DNA from: Clavulina sp. PMI_390
Lineage: Eukaryota; Basidiomycota; Agaricomycetes; Cantharellales; Hydnaceae
NCBI GenBank assembly: GCA_015039315.1
Contig: WIDE01000005.1
Location: 90,833 to 154,832, forward strand
DNA length: 64,000 bases
Direction of reading: 5' to 3'
Part shown: piece after piece, positions 1 to 11,356 of the stretch
Numbering within the stretch: position 1 is the first letter of the stretch
Layout: the number at the start of each line of letters is the position of its first letter
Position numbers and translations under genes: made by a program
The notes under the pieces: generated by a model
Told to the model about the DNA's origin: nothing
Databases searched by the model: none
Seen by the model: the letters and a program-made list of their open reading frames with translations, nothing else

Positions 1-1600
1 CTTTCACGCCCTGCTTCTCTCATCGGTCGTGCTCTTAACTCAGCGAGCCCTGATTCTGAAACTGGTTCTGTCCGCTCCGGAAACGGCGCCAACCTCACGT
101 ATGGTGGACTGCCAGTGGACGCAACGGCGCACTCAAGCACGACCAACGTTATCGTCCACAAAGACTCCAATATCACAGCGTATGTGGAGAAAAAATTTCC
201 AGTCTCGAGCAAAGGCCACATCATCCTTGTTCTCAAGTATGTTCTTACCACACTCCGTCACGCTGTGCAGGAGCATCCATCAGAATTCTTACGCCGCTGC
301 TTTCCCTATACTCCAGTCTCCACGTCCCCAACATATACAGTCTTGTGAGCCCTCATGACGATCAGCGTCTGTTTCCGTTGTTGCTTTAAATAGAATTATC
401 TCACCCCTTGATACAGTCTCCTAATGACCTCCCACTCTTGAGCCACATTCAAGCTGTCGCCAATCAACTGCTCTACTCTCTCAACCCCCCACCTGTCCCG
501 TCCTCTCCTGGTCCCAGATCGAATGCAGAGGAAAGGAGATCTCACCACGTTCCTCTCAACGCTTCCTCCTCGTCACAAGACCAGAACTATCGCGTCGGGT
601 TCATCACACCTCCTTGGAAGGACAACAAGATCCCCATTACGGACCATTTGCACTGCCATGCGTTCATAGGCACCCCAGATCTTGCTGGCTGGTGGCGAGG
701 GGTCGCCTACAGTGGCGTGGCTTGGTATCCCATTCAAGATCTAATAGCAGAAATTCGGTGAGTCCTCCTGCCTATATACAAGATATAACACTCCAAGACT
801 CATCATGCAACTTTAAAATGACTCCTGACTGATACCTTTCTAAAAAAAAATCTTCCGTTGCTCTGCGCTGCGCTTCGTCATATGATCGCGTCATATATTG
901 CGTTTCACCGTCCCGGGTGCCGCCTTGTATCCATCCTCGTCTCGCGTCGTCATCCAGGGAGAGTGTGTCTAACAACCGGATAAAATCTGGGTACGAAAAC
1001 CGTGGAAATGCGCCAATCGACATGGTGCCTGGCGCAGGTTCCGTGAGCGGTACTGCCGATGGCCGCCCTGAACAGTTCCTCCCTCTCCCGCTCAACGCCA
1101 ACAAGCCCAACATGAGTCCGGCCCCAACCCCCAATCCTACCCAGATGAACATTGGGTCTTCCACTTCTTTGTTGGGTGGCCAAGATTCATCTTCCAGTTC
1201 CGTCAACCTCAGAGGAATCCCTTCCCTCCGCGTTTCGACTTCTGGCGTTGAGCATTTTGATCAGACAATGCTCGCAGACCCGAACGCGACCCCAACTGGC
1301 CTTCGCTCTGGATATGCAGTATCTCCAGCTGTGGCCGGAGGTGGCAGCGTGGACCTCGGCTCGTTCCGCTCCGTACCCGGTTCGGATGCCGAGTTTTTTG
1401 AGCCTTCATCGGCGCAGCCAGCACAAAGGCAGAACTCGACAGGGAGTTCCGGTGCGCAACACAAGCCGCGAGAGAGCTTTGACGAGGCTGCGTGGGAGGG
1501 CATGGATGGCTCGCCTGGAGGCACGTTTGAAGGCGATGAAGGTCAAGCGGGGCCGGGGCCAAACACCATCAAGGCGCTTCATGCGGTTGCGTCGTCTTAA
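1..1600 (+). CDS. Conserved fungal protein of unknown function, C-terminal part (5' end outside window)
   Basis: The gene enters from the left edge. Coding sequence in frame 1 runs to about 236-240, an intron follows, and coding resumes near 411-454 and runs to 757. The next intron is clear (GTGAGT at 758, acceptor CAG ending at 957) and restores the frame as AEIR|ESVSNN. The last exon is 958-1600. The middle exon has a compact, well-conserved-looking core rich in W, H and aromatic residues (LHCHAF, GWWRGVAYSG, AWYPIQDLIAEIRES). The C-terminal 200 residues are low-complexity Ser/Pro/Gly and probably disordered. I do not recognise the family. The first visible intron is ambiguous: donor GTATGT at 237, or a weaker one at 241 with a different acceptor. 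No signal peptide or membrane segment is visible in this part. Confidence 0.6.
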
Positions 1601-2696
1601 AGGCAAATTCTTTCATCCTTCGCGTCGCCGTTCGTGCCATCTGTTGTCATCACTTATACCCCTCCGCCCCATCAGAGTTTTGCTAGCGCTCATACGCGTG
1701 CCCAAAGTAGTCTGCATCCTACCCCGATTTCCTCTTCCCTGTGTTCCCTCATTAATTCTAGCTTTCAATCACCAGGGGCTCTATAACAAGTCCCTTCGGA
1801 CCACCAGTATCTATCGGCGGATGTCACGTGGCTGCGTTTGTCGTCTGTCATCCGTTTTTCATCCATCCTACAATCCATCTATGATCCCAAATCAAAGAAC
1901 CGTGCGCTCCTCATTTCTTGGTGTAGCAATACTAATATCATCATCGTTATCGTGTGCGGATAAGCTAGAGTTGAAATCTGAAGCGATGCACCTGAGCGGC
2001 GATCAAATTTGGCTTGGCATGCGACTGCGCAGGCCCAGCCAAGAATTGCTTCTCTAATTGCCCATCGCTTGAATGCTTGGGCCTCTGAATATTCTTGGCA
2101 AAGTATGACCATCACAGTCTAATGCCCCCAAGCTCCCAGGCTCCGCAGTCGTTGCTTGGAGGTTTCAACCATCTCCCAACATGATTGTTTCGACACCAAC
2201 CATGTCTTTTGACATCATTGTTGATATCAATCGCGCACAATGAACTGCATGAGAACATTTGGCATGCGCAGCAGAGCAAAGACCGTCCTCGTTGGCTTTT
2301 TTTGGCTCCCGAAAAAAGTTTTTCTTCCCATACTATTTCCAAAGCGCCAGTCCCCTTTGCACTCATCAGCTCTATTCTCCGCTTCCAGAAGATCCCTACG
2401 CGGTGGACTCAAGTGATGATAACAATGACGCAGGTGCGGGCCACAGGCACGCCTTGGCATGCAAGCTTGACATCCGATTTGCCAATCGCGCGGGCTCCAA
2501 AATGCTTGGGTTGGATAATTGTTTTAGACAAGTGAGTTAAGATTGGCTGGCCTTTTTGCTGCGTGGCTTAGAGAGCCGAGTACTTTCCCATAGTGTCTTG
2601 GCTTAGACTCCGCCCACCAGCCCATATTTATCCACTTGATTGACAGATTGTGGCCCTCCCCCGCTCTCCCGCTCTCTCCCGCCATCTCAGCCACCA
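1601..2696. other. Intergenic stretch; distal half resembles the region upstream of the 5.2-kb paralog
   Basis: I see no gene here. The first part is the 3' flank of the preceding gene. From about 2300 the sequence resembles the region upstream of the second paralog. Both contain GTTGGCTTT followed by GAAAAAAGTTTTTCT (2311 here, about 4833 there), at about 390 bp before the respective start codons. Both also have a TTGGATAA(T/A)TG(T/C)TTT block and a TGGCTTAG stretch nearer the gene. Long open frames on both strands here are spurious. Confidence 0.5.
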
Positions 2697-3796
2697 ATGG
2701 CCGCCAGCGACATGAAGATACCATCAGACCGCGCGCCTCCTGGCTTCGCCATCTCCAGCCCTCCACGACGCCATGAAAACCATATCACCACCTCCACTAA
2801 CGAACCACCCTCCCCTAACCAAACTCCAAAACCTTTGATAGGTCATACTCTGGCACCGGTAAATACATCGATGTTCTATCATCTTCTTTGCTCCAATTCA
2901 CTCAATCACGAATTCGATCCAGATGCCCCCAAGCCTTCAAGAGATTATGGACGCATGGGCGACGTACCAGGGGAAGGAAAAGAGCCCAGAGATGCTACTG
3001 GACCTCTTGAGAGCAAAGAGTGCGGAAGAGAACGTGAGCTTGAAACTGTCCGTTGATGGTGCTACCTATATTAACGCGACGAATCTTCCTTCTCCATATC
3101 GCGTAGCGTATCATTGCCCTAGCGAATCTACAAATGATCCAGATGCAGACGACTATGCTTCAAATACGTGCTGCGGTTGGAGGGTTGGCAGCGTCTACGC
3201 CCCCACCTTCCACATCGTCGCCTAAAGCTTCCGGTCCCATCCATTCTTCACGCCATCCTGAAGTGCTTGCCCAAGCAGGGAAGACACCACAACCTGTGGC
3301 AAGGGTATTACCCCGCGACTCTGGTTCTAGCCCATCTCCGTGCGGATCCCGAGCGCAGTCGCAAAGTCGGTCATTATCCCGGTCTCCTTCTCTGGGCTCT
3401 CCTACTCCGCCTGCACATCCTGTCTCAAGATCCTCTGATGACGATGAGCGATACATGAGAGCCTCTTCATCACGTCGAGTAATGGCGGCCCCTTATCCGC
3501 CACGCATACCGATCATTCCTCCAATGAAGAGGTCTCCACCCCCACCCCCAGAGGTGGAATATTCACCACCACCATCCTCTTCGCGCTCAACACGCAAGCG
3601 AGTCTCCTTGTCGCCGCCTCCTCTCGCAAGTCAAGGAGCTAGCGCTGTCAATTCTAATAATCCGGCTTACATTCTTTCACGAAAACCACTCGCTCAGCTC
3701 GTATCCACGCCTTCAAAATCCTCTGCGCTGTATGCGTCGAGTCGGAGGCGGCCAACGCCAGCTGAAGAACAAGCTGAATCGCTCTCGTCAAGCTAG
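2697..3796 (+). CDS. Unknown protein, first of two tandem paralogs (320 aa)
   Basis: Three exons, 2697-2858, 2923-3033 and 3107-3796, sum to 963 nt with no internal stop. The structure was fixed by aligning to the paralog at 5230-6324: same 111-nt middle exon, same intron phases and identical total length. The order is a short N-terminal segment with DRAPP, a predicted helical core (MPPSLQEIMDAW, LLRAKSAEEN, then RIIALANLQMIQ), a long Ser/Pro-rich linker, and a conserved tail (YPPRIP, then LSRKPLAQLVSTPSKSSALY, then SRRRP). The conserved ends with a diverged linker suggest a regulatory or scaffold protein with a dimerising helix, but this is inference. I recognise no catalytic motif, zinc finger or signal peptide. 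Confidence 0.8.
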
Positions 3797-5229
3797 CGGA
3801 ATGGGAGTTGGACGATGGTACGACAAGCTCTCGACGGATGACAGCCAGTGTGCCTTTTACACGTTCCAATTGAGAGTAATCGCCCATGGGACCGATATCC
3901 TTCAATGTTTCCGATAATACCCGATCAGATAGTAATACGCCCGAAGAGACAACCGCTGTACTCTTACACGTGTTCATGTATTTGTATATTACAGAGAGTG
4001 AGATCGAAGTACAACACTGGTCCGACATTTGATGGGAGCTGGCACTCGACACAATATATAATAGAAGCCTCGAGCTATCGCATGTTTCTGGCATTGCTAG
4101 CGGCTTCATAATGAGTGAGCCTCGCAAATGGTCTTTGAGTCCTGTCGCCTCCACTCTTCTTCACGCCTGGTGTTGTAATTGACGACTCGACACAAACAGA
4201 GTGAATCAAAGGTCTGTGATTCCTCCCCCCCTCCAAAACACACCAAAGCCAAATGCTACGAAGACAATTCATGCCGTTGCTCGCACAAAAACAAAGCTTC
4301 CGATCTAGTTATGCCCCATTTGTTGTCATCACCCGTATCCACTAGCCTAGCGTTGGGGCAACTGCTCGTAGCCTCGTACCGACACGCAAAGTGGATCTTA
4401 CCCAATTTTCTCTCTTATCAGGAGCAATAATCTCGCCCTTCAAGGAGGTTCGGCTTCATAAAGAGCTTCATAAGGTCGCCTTTTGTTCACATCTCGTAAG
4501 ACGTTGCCTCCCTGCATTCCTCATTCATGGGCTGTTCACGAACTCAATGATTTACTCGCAATGCAATCAAAGAAGCGTACGCCTCTTGTTCCCTGGCTGA
4601 TCACTACTAATAACATCTCCCCGTTGTGAGGATAGCCCCCGAAATGAAACATTCTGATATGGAGACTAGTGGCCCATAGAACTTGGCTTGGCAGACGACG
4701 AAGCGGCTCATGCTTGAGCACCCGCAACTCATTAAACTGCATTCGGGTTCGTGTGCACTTTCACCGTCGTCCTCGATATCAATAGTGGGTTAATATCAGC
4801 ACAAAATGTTTTGTATGTGTGTTGGCTTTGTCGAAAAAAGTTTTTCTCCCTTGCTAAATTAGCTGAGCCTCAAGGTTCTTTATGTAAGTGTAATCCGCTC
4901 TCTACTCCCCAAAACTATCAATTTGTGTACGTGGAGCCTCAGAGACTAGAGGACAGCCACGATACCGGAGCAGGAACAGACGGTGTGCAGCCTAGCCAGC
5001 AAGTCTAGGGTGATTATGATTTGCCAACGAGTGGTTTACAAGTGTCTGCATTGGATAAATGCTTTGTAAACGAGTGCGAATTAGCAAGCCTTTCGTTTGC
5101 GTGGCGTGAAGCCCCGAGTCTTTTTTCCGACCGCGCCTGGCTTAGTGTCTGTGCACTAGCTCGTATATAACTGATTGACTGAGGCACCAAAAGCTCCCTC
5201 CGTTCTCCGTCCTCTTGCAACACTCAACG
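3797..5229. promoter_or_regulatory. Intergenic region and promoter of the second paralog
   Basis: No gene is supported. The distal half repeats elements seen before the first paralog, including the GAAAAAAGTTTTTCT block near 4833. A good TATA box (TATATAA) lies at 5164-5170, 60 bp before the start codon at 5230. The 166-codon open frame antisense to the end of the first paralog (3654-4154) has no paralog counterpart and is treated as chance. Confidence 0.5.
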
Positions 5230-6324
5230 ATGGAAGCTGACAGTACCAGGATCCCCGCCGATCGTGCTCCTCCCGAGTTTACATTCTCTCCTCCAAGATT
5301 GACAGAGACCTCCCCCGAGTCGCCTTCTCATGGTCCAATATCTTCCCAAAACGCCATGGGACCATTGTCGAGCCATTCCATGGCGCAGGTCAGCGTCAGC
5401 TTCGTGTCATTTTCAAACTTAATCCGCTAACTGCTGGTTTGGTTCAGATGCCCCCAAGTCTTCAAGACATCATGGTCACATGGAGAGCATGTAGAGGGAG
5501 TGACAGGGACCCTGAGGTGCTGCTGAACTTGCTGAGAGCAAAAAGTGCGGAAGAGAACGTGAGCTACATCATTCTTGTCCATCTCATAGCATGCTACTAA
5601 CGCGATGAATACGCGCTCCACCGGACCTCAGCGAATCATCGCCCTGGCGAACGTCCAGATGATACAGGCGCGGGGATTCATCCTCCAAATGTGTACTGCG
5701 CGTGGAGATATCCTAGGTCACAAACCCCCGTACTCCGAATATTCCACCTCTTCAGGCACTTTATCAGAGTCTGATATGGCCATGCAGATGAAAAAAATGG
5801 CTCAAGCAGCAGCAAAATTGTATGTCAACGAAGCGCCTGGTCCTGCAGCGGCGACATCCCGATCACAATGCAGAAGCAGGGCCCCGTCCATGTCCTCTTC
5901 TACAAGCCACTCTAACCGTTCACATCCACCTACTTCAAGGAATCCCGATAACGACAGCAAACATACGAGTGCTTCATCCCGGAGAGCTATCGCTGCTCCC
6001 TACCCACCACGCATACCAACGATCCCCCTAATGAGGGGCTCTTCGTCACCGCATGTAGGGACACAGCTACCAGCCTTGCCCTCTGTCCCGGTTTCAACGC
6101 GCAAGCAAAGCCCCCCATCCTCCGCTCGACCATTGAGTGAGGGAGATAATGGCATCGATTCCAGGACCCTCACGTACCTCCTTTCACGTAAGCCAATGGC
6201 ACAGCTCATATCCACACCTTCGAAGTCATCTGTCTTGTATGCGCCCAGCCGGAGACGGCCAATGCCTGCCGAGGAATACTCTGAATCGCTCTCGTCAGGC
6301 CAGCGAGGTGGGGCAGTAGGGTAA
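5230..6324 (+). CDS. Unknown protein, second of two tandem paralogs (320 aa)
   Basis: Exons 5230-5388, 5448-5558 and 5632-6324 sum to 963 nt, exactly the length of the first paralog. The middle exon encodes MPPSLQDIM and LLRAKSAEEN, and the third begins RIIALANVQMIQ. The tail keeps YPPRIP, LSRKPMAQLISTPSKSS and SRRRP with conservative changes, while the Ser/Pro linker is strongly diverged. Both copies are open throughout, so the duplication seems old enough for the linkers to diverge while both ends stay constrained. A TATA box sits 60 bp upstream. The family is not recognised; a nuclear or adaptor role is only a guess from composition. Confidence 0.8.
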
Positions 6325-6600
6325 TTCGACCGCTATCGATGGTTGATAGCCTTGCGTATTATTCAAGGGTGCTAATGAGAGACCACCAATGGGCTTACGT
6401 CTCTCAAGATATTTTCCACCATACGTCAATCAAAGATAGGGAAATGTATACGTTCATACAAAGGGACTCATCGTACTCGTACACATCATGTTTATGTATG
6501 CCTGTACATTGCAGAAAACAAGACAATAGTGCAAAACGAATGATATCTGATGAAAGCTATCCGGCTGATCTAAACTATGGTGAACAAATTCTGCGGCTAA

Positions 6601-9600
6601 TCATGCCTTGCTGGCGCTATTTGTGCTTCCAGAAATGAGTAGCTCCCTCAAGTACTCTCCAATCTCTGGCATCTCGATATTCTTCAATGCTTCTGAGGAC
6701 GACGGGCTTGTCGGAGATGAGGGTGTGCTGGAGCTGGGTGGAGTTGTAGATGTGGAAGCCTTTCCTGCTCCATATCTCCGCCTCAGCCCCTCCCCGCCCG
6801 GCGCCTCCGCCTCGCGCTCCGCCTTTCGCCGATCGATATCAGCAACGATCTGAGTAAACGAAAGGAAAAGGACCTCGGCTTGGGCGAGGGTGGAGTCGAG
6901 TTCGATTGTCATACTGAGCTCGTTGCAGTATTTTAGGACTTCGTCGAACTGCACGGGGAAGTAGAGTTGGCCATATGTACGTCAGTTATCCATAAGGAAG
7001 TTCAAGACTCATTATGAAAACACGCACCTCAACAAGATAGCGCAGTATGACATCACGATGCGAGACAAGCACGGCGAGAGCCACAAATAGCACGAAACGA
7101 GTGGAGTAATAGTCAGTCCACAACACCTGTACGTGTATGCCGCAGTTAGGACAAAATAGGGCCGTCAGTGAGTTTCTCGGGCTATTGCATATTTAGCGCA
7201 GTCGATGACTGACCTCCCAAAGCCGCAGCACCTCATCGAATGGAAACTCCCTCTTGAAGGCAATGAGCACCCAGCGGAAGCAGAAGAACAGATTCAGAGA
7301 CTCCGTTTTCTCGAAGTGTCGGTAGAGCTCTGGATCCATCACAGTGAGGAGCTGCTGAAGGGTGGAGAGCTGTTTCTTCATCCCCGACTGATCACGGAGG
7401 AAGTTGGTTTTCTGTTTCCAAGGGAAGTGAATGCGACATTATTGTGATCAGCGTGACAAGTAGTACCAGCTTAGGACAAGGAAGAAGGGACATACCATGC
7501 GATCCATAACAGACACAAAGCACCAAAAAGTGAGTGTCTCGTCCCCGCCGCAAACAACGTAGAGTGGAGCACACAAGTCCGACATGCCCTGCACATAACC
7601 TATCAGCCACAAAGAAAAAACCATGCATCAGTTCCTTGCATATCATTCATAGAGGTTGTCCACCCCCAAGGCCCAAGCATAAGAAGACTCTTGCTCGCCT
7701 CGCCACATACCCAGCTCTTTCTCATAGAAATTGTATGTCAGCAGGATCTGCGCCATCTTATCGACATGCTCATTGGACCGGCTTTGTGCACTGTCTTCGT
7801 CTTGCAGGGGCTGAGGCATCCCGTCTGGACCTGGCGGCACCATGAACAGTGGTTGTGTGCGGTCTGTTCGTCGGCAGTCGACATCGATCCGATGGCGCTC
7901 CTAGATAGGGTTGTAGGTCGAATAGGAGTGCATATTCGTGAGAATAACGTATTTCACGGCAGGACGAGTTCGACGAGGAAACAAGATGGATAAACGAACC
8001 TCTGCGACATCCTCGCGATTGAAGACCTCTTGGGATTCTTCCCATTCACGCCTGATCTGGCGATAACTCTCCCTGTTGGCCCCGAAGAATAAAAACGTAG
8101 GAGCGAACGTTAAACGATTGCCTCTCTTCCCATCTTCCACGACATTTATTAGCAAGAAACTGACTGTTTTTCCTTCAAGACCCTCTCTCTCGTTTCGTTG
8201 TTGGCGTTCCAAGGAAGAACACCCAGCAAATACGGCCACGCTTTTCTCCTTGTCGCAGGGTGGAAGCCCTGTAATCAAATATGAATAATTGTCGAAAGTC
8301 CGCGGCTTCAGGTATCAACAACTCACCCGTCGGAACACCTCCCCGCGGAACTGTTCAAAGGAGATCGTGGGCTCTCCTGTCGCGGGATTGAACCAAGTGT
8401 CCCAGGTAGCATTATCGACTGGTCTGTGTGGATCTCTTGTTGGCTTAGGGGTCGGGAGATTCACATTCGCCTGATGGACCCAGAACGGTTAGCAATGTTC
8501 AGCCGATCCAGCGTGGTCATCATAATAGGCGGGAAGACCCAGGCTGAACGGAGAGTGGATGAACTTACAGCAATCAGCTCGAACACCCCGAGGTCCGATT
8601 TCTCGACACCTTTGCCCTCCCCAGGTCCGTGTGGGATCGCAAAAGCTTCATTTTGCCTCGCTCGTTCCCCTTCCTCCGCCACCACCTGTCGCGGAGAGAA
8701 AGATACGAGTCAGAGAATCAGCATATGACATATCACAAACGTCATGGAAGAATCATTTATACGTACCCTCGCCCATTTCGCTAGATATATCCTTGCGCTC
8801 TCAAACTCTCCCATACCTCCCTTGTTGACCCAGCTCTCCCACTCGCCAGGCGCATGTACAAATGTTCGCACAGGGTCAGGCAAATGAGGGACGATGGGCT
8901 TGGCGAGTGGGTGGGATAGGATATTTTGCGCGGCCGTTCGCGTCGCCTGGGTGAGCTGGGCAAACGACGACAGCAGAGCGTTCCTTGGGGAATTAGAGCT
9001 CGAGGGTCGCGAGGAATGTGATGATGGAAGAGTTTGGTGGAGGAGAGAGGTGCGTTTTGCTGATGATGACAAAGCCCCGCCGCTACTGCTTGGGCCAGCG
9101 ACGTTGACGGGTGCACTAGGCGGATAGCGCGTCGTGTTTTCCATTTCTCTGGCAGCACCTGGCCGTCTCATGGGCGGTATAGGTGAGCTTTGGTGGCCAA
9201 AAGAGCCAGAGCTTTTCATAAAGATGTCGTCGACAGCCGCGTCGTCGAAGACAGGAGTGGAGTGCGCTTCAATGTCGACGCGACTAGGGTCGATAAGGAA
9301 GAGGTTAGGCATGAGAGAGGAACGCAGCAGGTGAGCGTAGGAGCGCAGTCGTTGGAGTAGGAGCTCGCCGCCCCAGGAGGGCGCATTTGGGGAGGCGCGT
9401 TGTTCGGCTTGGAAGGAGCGAGATTCATCGTCGTGGAAGTAGATGGTCGGAAGGGTGGAGCCATTGATGAGGTTGAGGGATATTGAGCCGTCTGTAGGAA
9501 GAATGCGTTCAATAGTTGTGCGATAAAGTACAATGTATGGGAACGCACGCCATGATGAGAAGGTGGGTGGTGTGGCAGTGAGGGAATAGATGGATGTAAC

Positions 9601-10205
9601 TGCGACAGAGAATGCGTAGTACTCTCCCTGCGGGGACGGCACGTCAACCAAGACCATGTCTAAAGTTTTATTAGAAATCAACATGACGGGGATGGGTGAT
9701 GCACTGGGGTGGCTTCTCACCATCGTCCTCAACATCTGCGTCTTGGGGCCTTGGTCCCTTTTGTGCTTTGATGAACTTGTTGAAGTCCGCTCGACCATCG
9801 AGGAGGCTTTCAGGTATCCAGGACAGGAGGTAAGTTGGGCTGATGGATTCCTGGATATCAAGGATTGACGCATGTGTCGCGATCTGAGTCGTCAGAGTTG
9901 CTCCAAGGCGGTGACGACATGTCAACTCACACGCTTGACGATGGCAACAAAGCCAGGGATATTATCACGAGAGTATGCTGAGGGGCCAGTATAATCAGAA
10001 AGTAGTCCGGCATGTTATGACCTAGCATATGTTCCAAGTCATACGCACCTGTTGGGTGGATATAACTCCTTAACGAGTAGAGCAGGCGGTGTTTGTTATC
10101 CTCAAAGTGTTCATGAGGGTCCCGATCACGATGGGTTTCACCATCGGATGTCATCATTGCAGGAGAGTCCTGCTTAATCTCAACCATGTCCTGAAGTGCA
10201 GCCAT
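6601..10205 (-). CDS. GYP7: Rab GTPase-activating protein with TBC domain, GYP7 type (878 aa)
   Basis: Thirteen exons on the minus strand: 10205-10049, 9977-9931, 9883-9721, 9659-8767, 8685-8569, 8470-8327, 8268-8165, 8072-8000, 7900-7711, 7599-7496, 7411-7214, 7126-7028 and 6948-6601. They sum to 2637 nt with an open frame. The N-terminal third is the GYP7-type lipid/Rab-binding region, followed by a Ser/Pro linker. The TBC domain starts at GFHPATRRKAWPYLLGV. Both catalytic motifs of TBC GAPs are present: IDVDCRR (arginine finger, IxxDxxR) and YVQGMSDL (glutamine finger, YxQ). In yeast Gyp7 stimulates GTP hydrolysis by Ypt7/Rab7-type GTPases in vacuolar traffic; the same role is inferred. 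The start at 10205 is the upstream in-frame ATG of the coding run; 10184 is the alternative. Confidence 0.93.
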
Positions 10206-11356
10206 GAAGAAGGAGCACAAGGTGCGAGAGGGCCCAGTGAGCGATCGACGCGTGAACGGATGACTCGACAATATAATAAGAGTACCAACAGAAAACCCAG
10301 ATGACGCGTCACTTGGACTGGAGGCAAGCGCAAGAGTAGAAAGTTCTGGCGAGTGGTGGATGCGGGTGGGCTGCGCCATTTGTTGGGCTCGGCGACGCAG
10401 TGGCACTGCGCTTCGGCGGCGGAAAGGGAACACCTTGCTTTCCCACGAGATACAGCCATTCAAAATGTATTGCCTTGATCAAGAACCAGATCCGCAAACA
10501 TGCAACAGCTTTAGCGCAATTCTCGTGCAGGACTGTTCCATTATATCTGGGTATTCTAAAATGCCATGCATGAAGTCAATATTCTATATAGTGTTATGCT
10601 GCATACGTCGCATTATCAGAACATGGCAACGCATACATCTCTAGAGACTGCCACAAATCTAGCGCTGGAGACTAGCACTCAGATGAAAGAGAACAAACGG
10701 AAAAGATAAAAAGAGAAAGAAAATCAGATATGAAGTGGCACTTGACGAAGTAAATGAAGAAAACTGCATGTAGCGGTGCGACAACGTCCAAAAAAGCTTT
10801 GGCGAGAAACCCCGTCTCTCCCAGGGCGGGAAAAACTACGCAAAAATGTTCCCCAACAGGGAGTCGAACCCTGGCCTCAGCTGGACCCTTGGAACGCTTT
10901 TCCATCAAGGGGACCTGACAGAGAAACACTCCAAATGAGAGAGCTGCATCATAGCCGTTAGACGATTGAGGAATTGATGATGAAATGCATCCATTTGGCT
11001 ATAATGATTGTTGTGGTAATGTACTTGGTCCTTTCACGCAAGAGTAAATAGAATATCAAGCTTAGAGAGCTGTTAGTGTTGATTATAATTGCGGATGGGC
11101 GAGGAGGCTGATGTCATCTGTTTACATTCATTCAGGCCATGGATCTAAACAGTACCCATTGCAAGCCCACATTTAGTCGATGGCCTATATTCCTAGTATA
11201 GCAGTAGGTCTTGTTTTCCTTTGTGCGAGTAGTTCGAGAGCTGGAACGAAATCTACGGTCCTGAGAAAGGGCTTGGTAATTGCGCCAGTGTGGCAGTCAT
11301 AGAACTAGTGGCAAAATATCCCTCCTTGATAGCCGTTTCATATACAACGCATTGGA
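10206..11356. other. Intergenic stretch between GYP7 and NSA1
   Basis: It holds the GYP7 promoter at the left and the 3' flank of NSA1 at the right. No protein gene is supported. The only notable element is a tRNA-like 3' end on the minus strand near 10849-10913, listed separately. Confidence 0.5.
10849..10913 (-). tRNA. tRNA-like remnant (3' half) with Pol III-type T-run
   Basis: On the minus strand there is a perfect T arm (5-bp stem CAGGG/CCCTG around loop TTCGACT), followed by TTGGGGA plus a discriminator-like A. A T5 run at 10846-10842 could end Pol III transcription. A matching 5' acceptor strand (TCCCCAA) is missing: the nearest candidate is TCCCCTT at 10913, which pairs at only five of seven positions. 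It leaves just 65 nt and no normal anticodon arm. It therefore looks like a truncated or degenerate tRNA gene or tRNA-derived fragment rather than a working tRNA. The isotype cannot be named. Confidence 0.3.

Noticed and set aside
3654..4154. 166-codon open frame antisense to the first tandem paralog
   Set aside because: It overlaps the conserved end of a well-supported gene, has no equivalent at the second paralog and matches no family.
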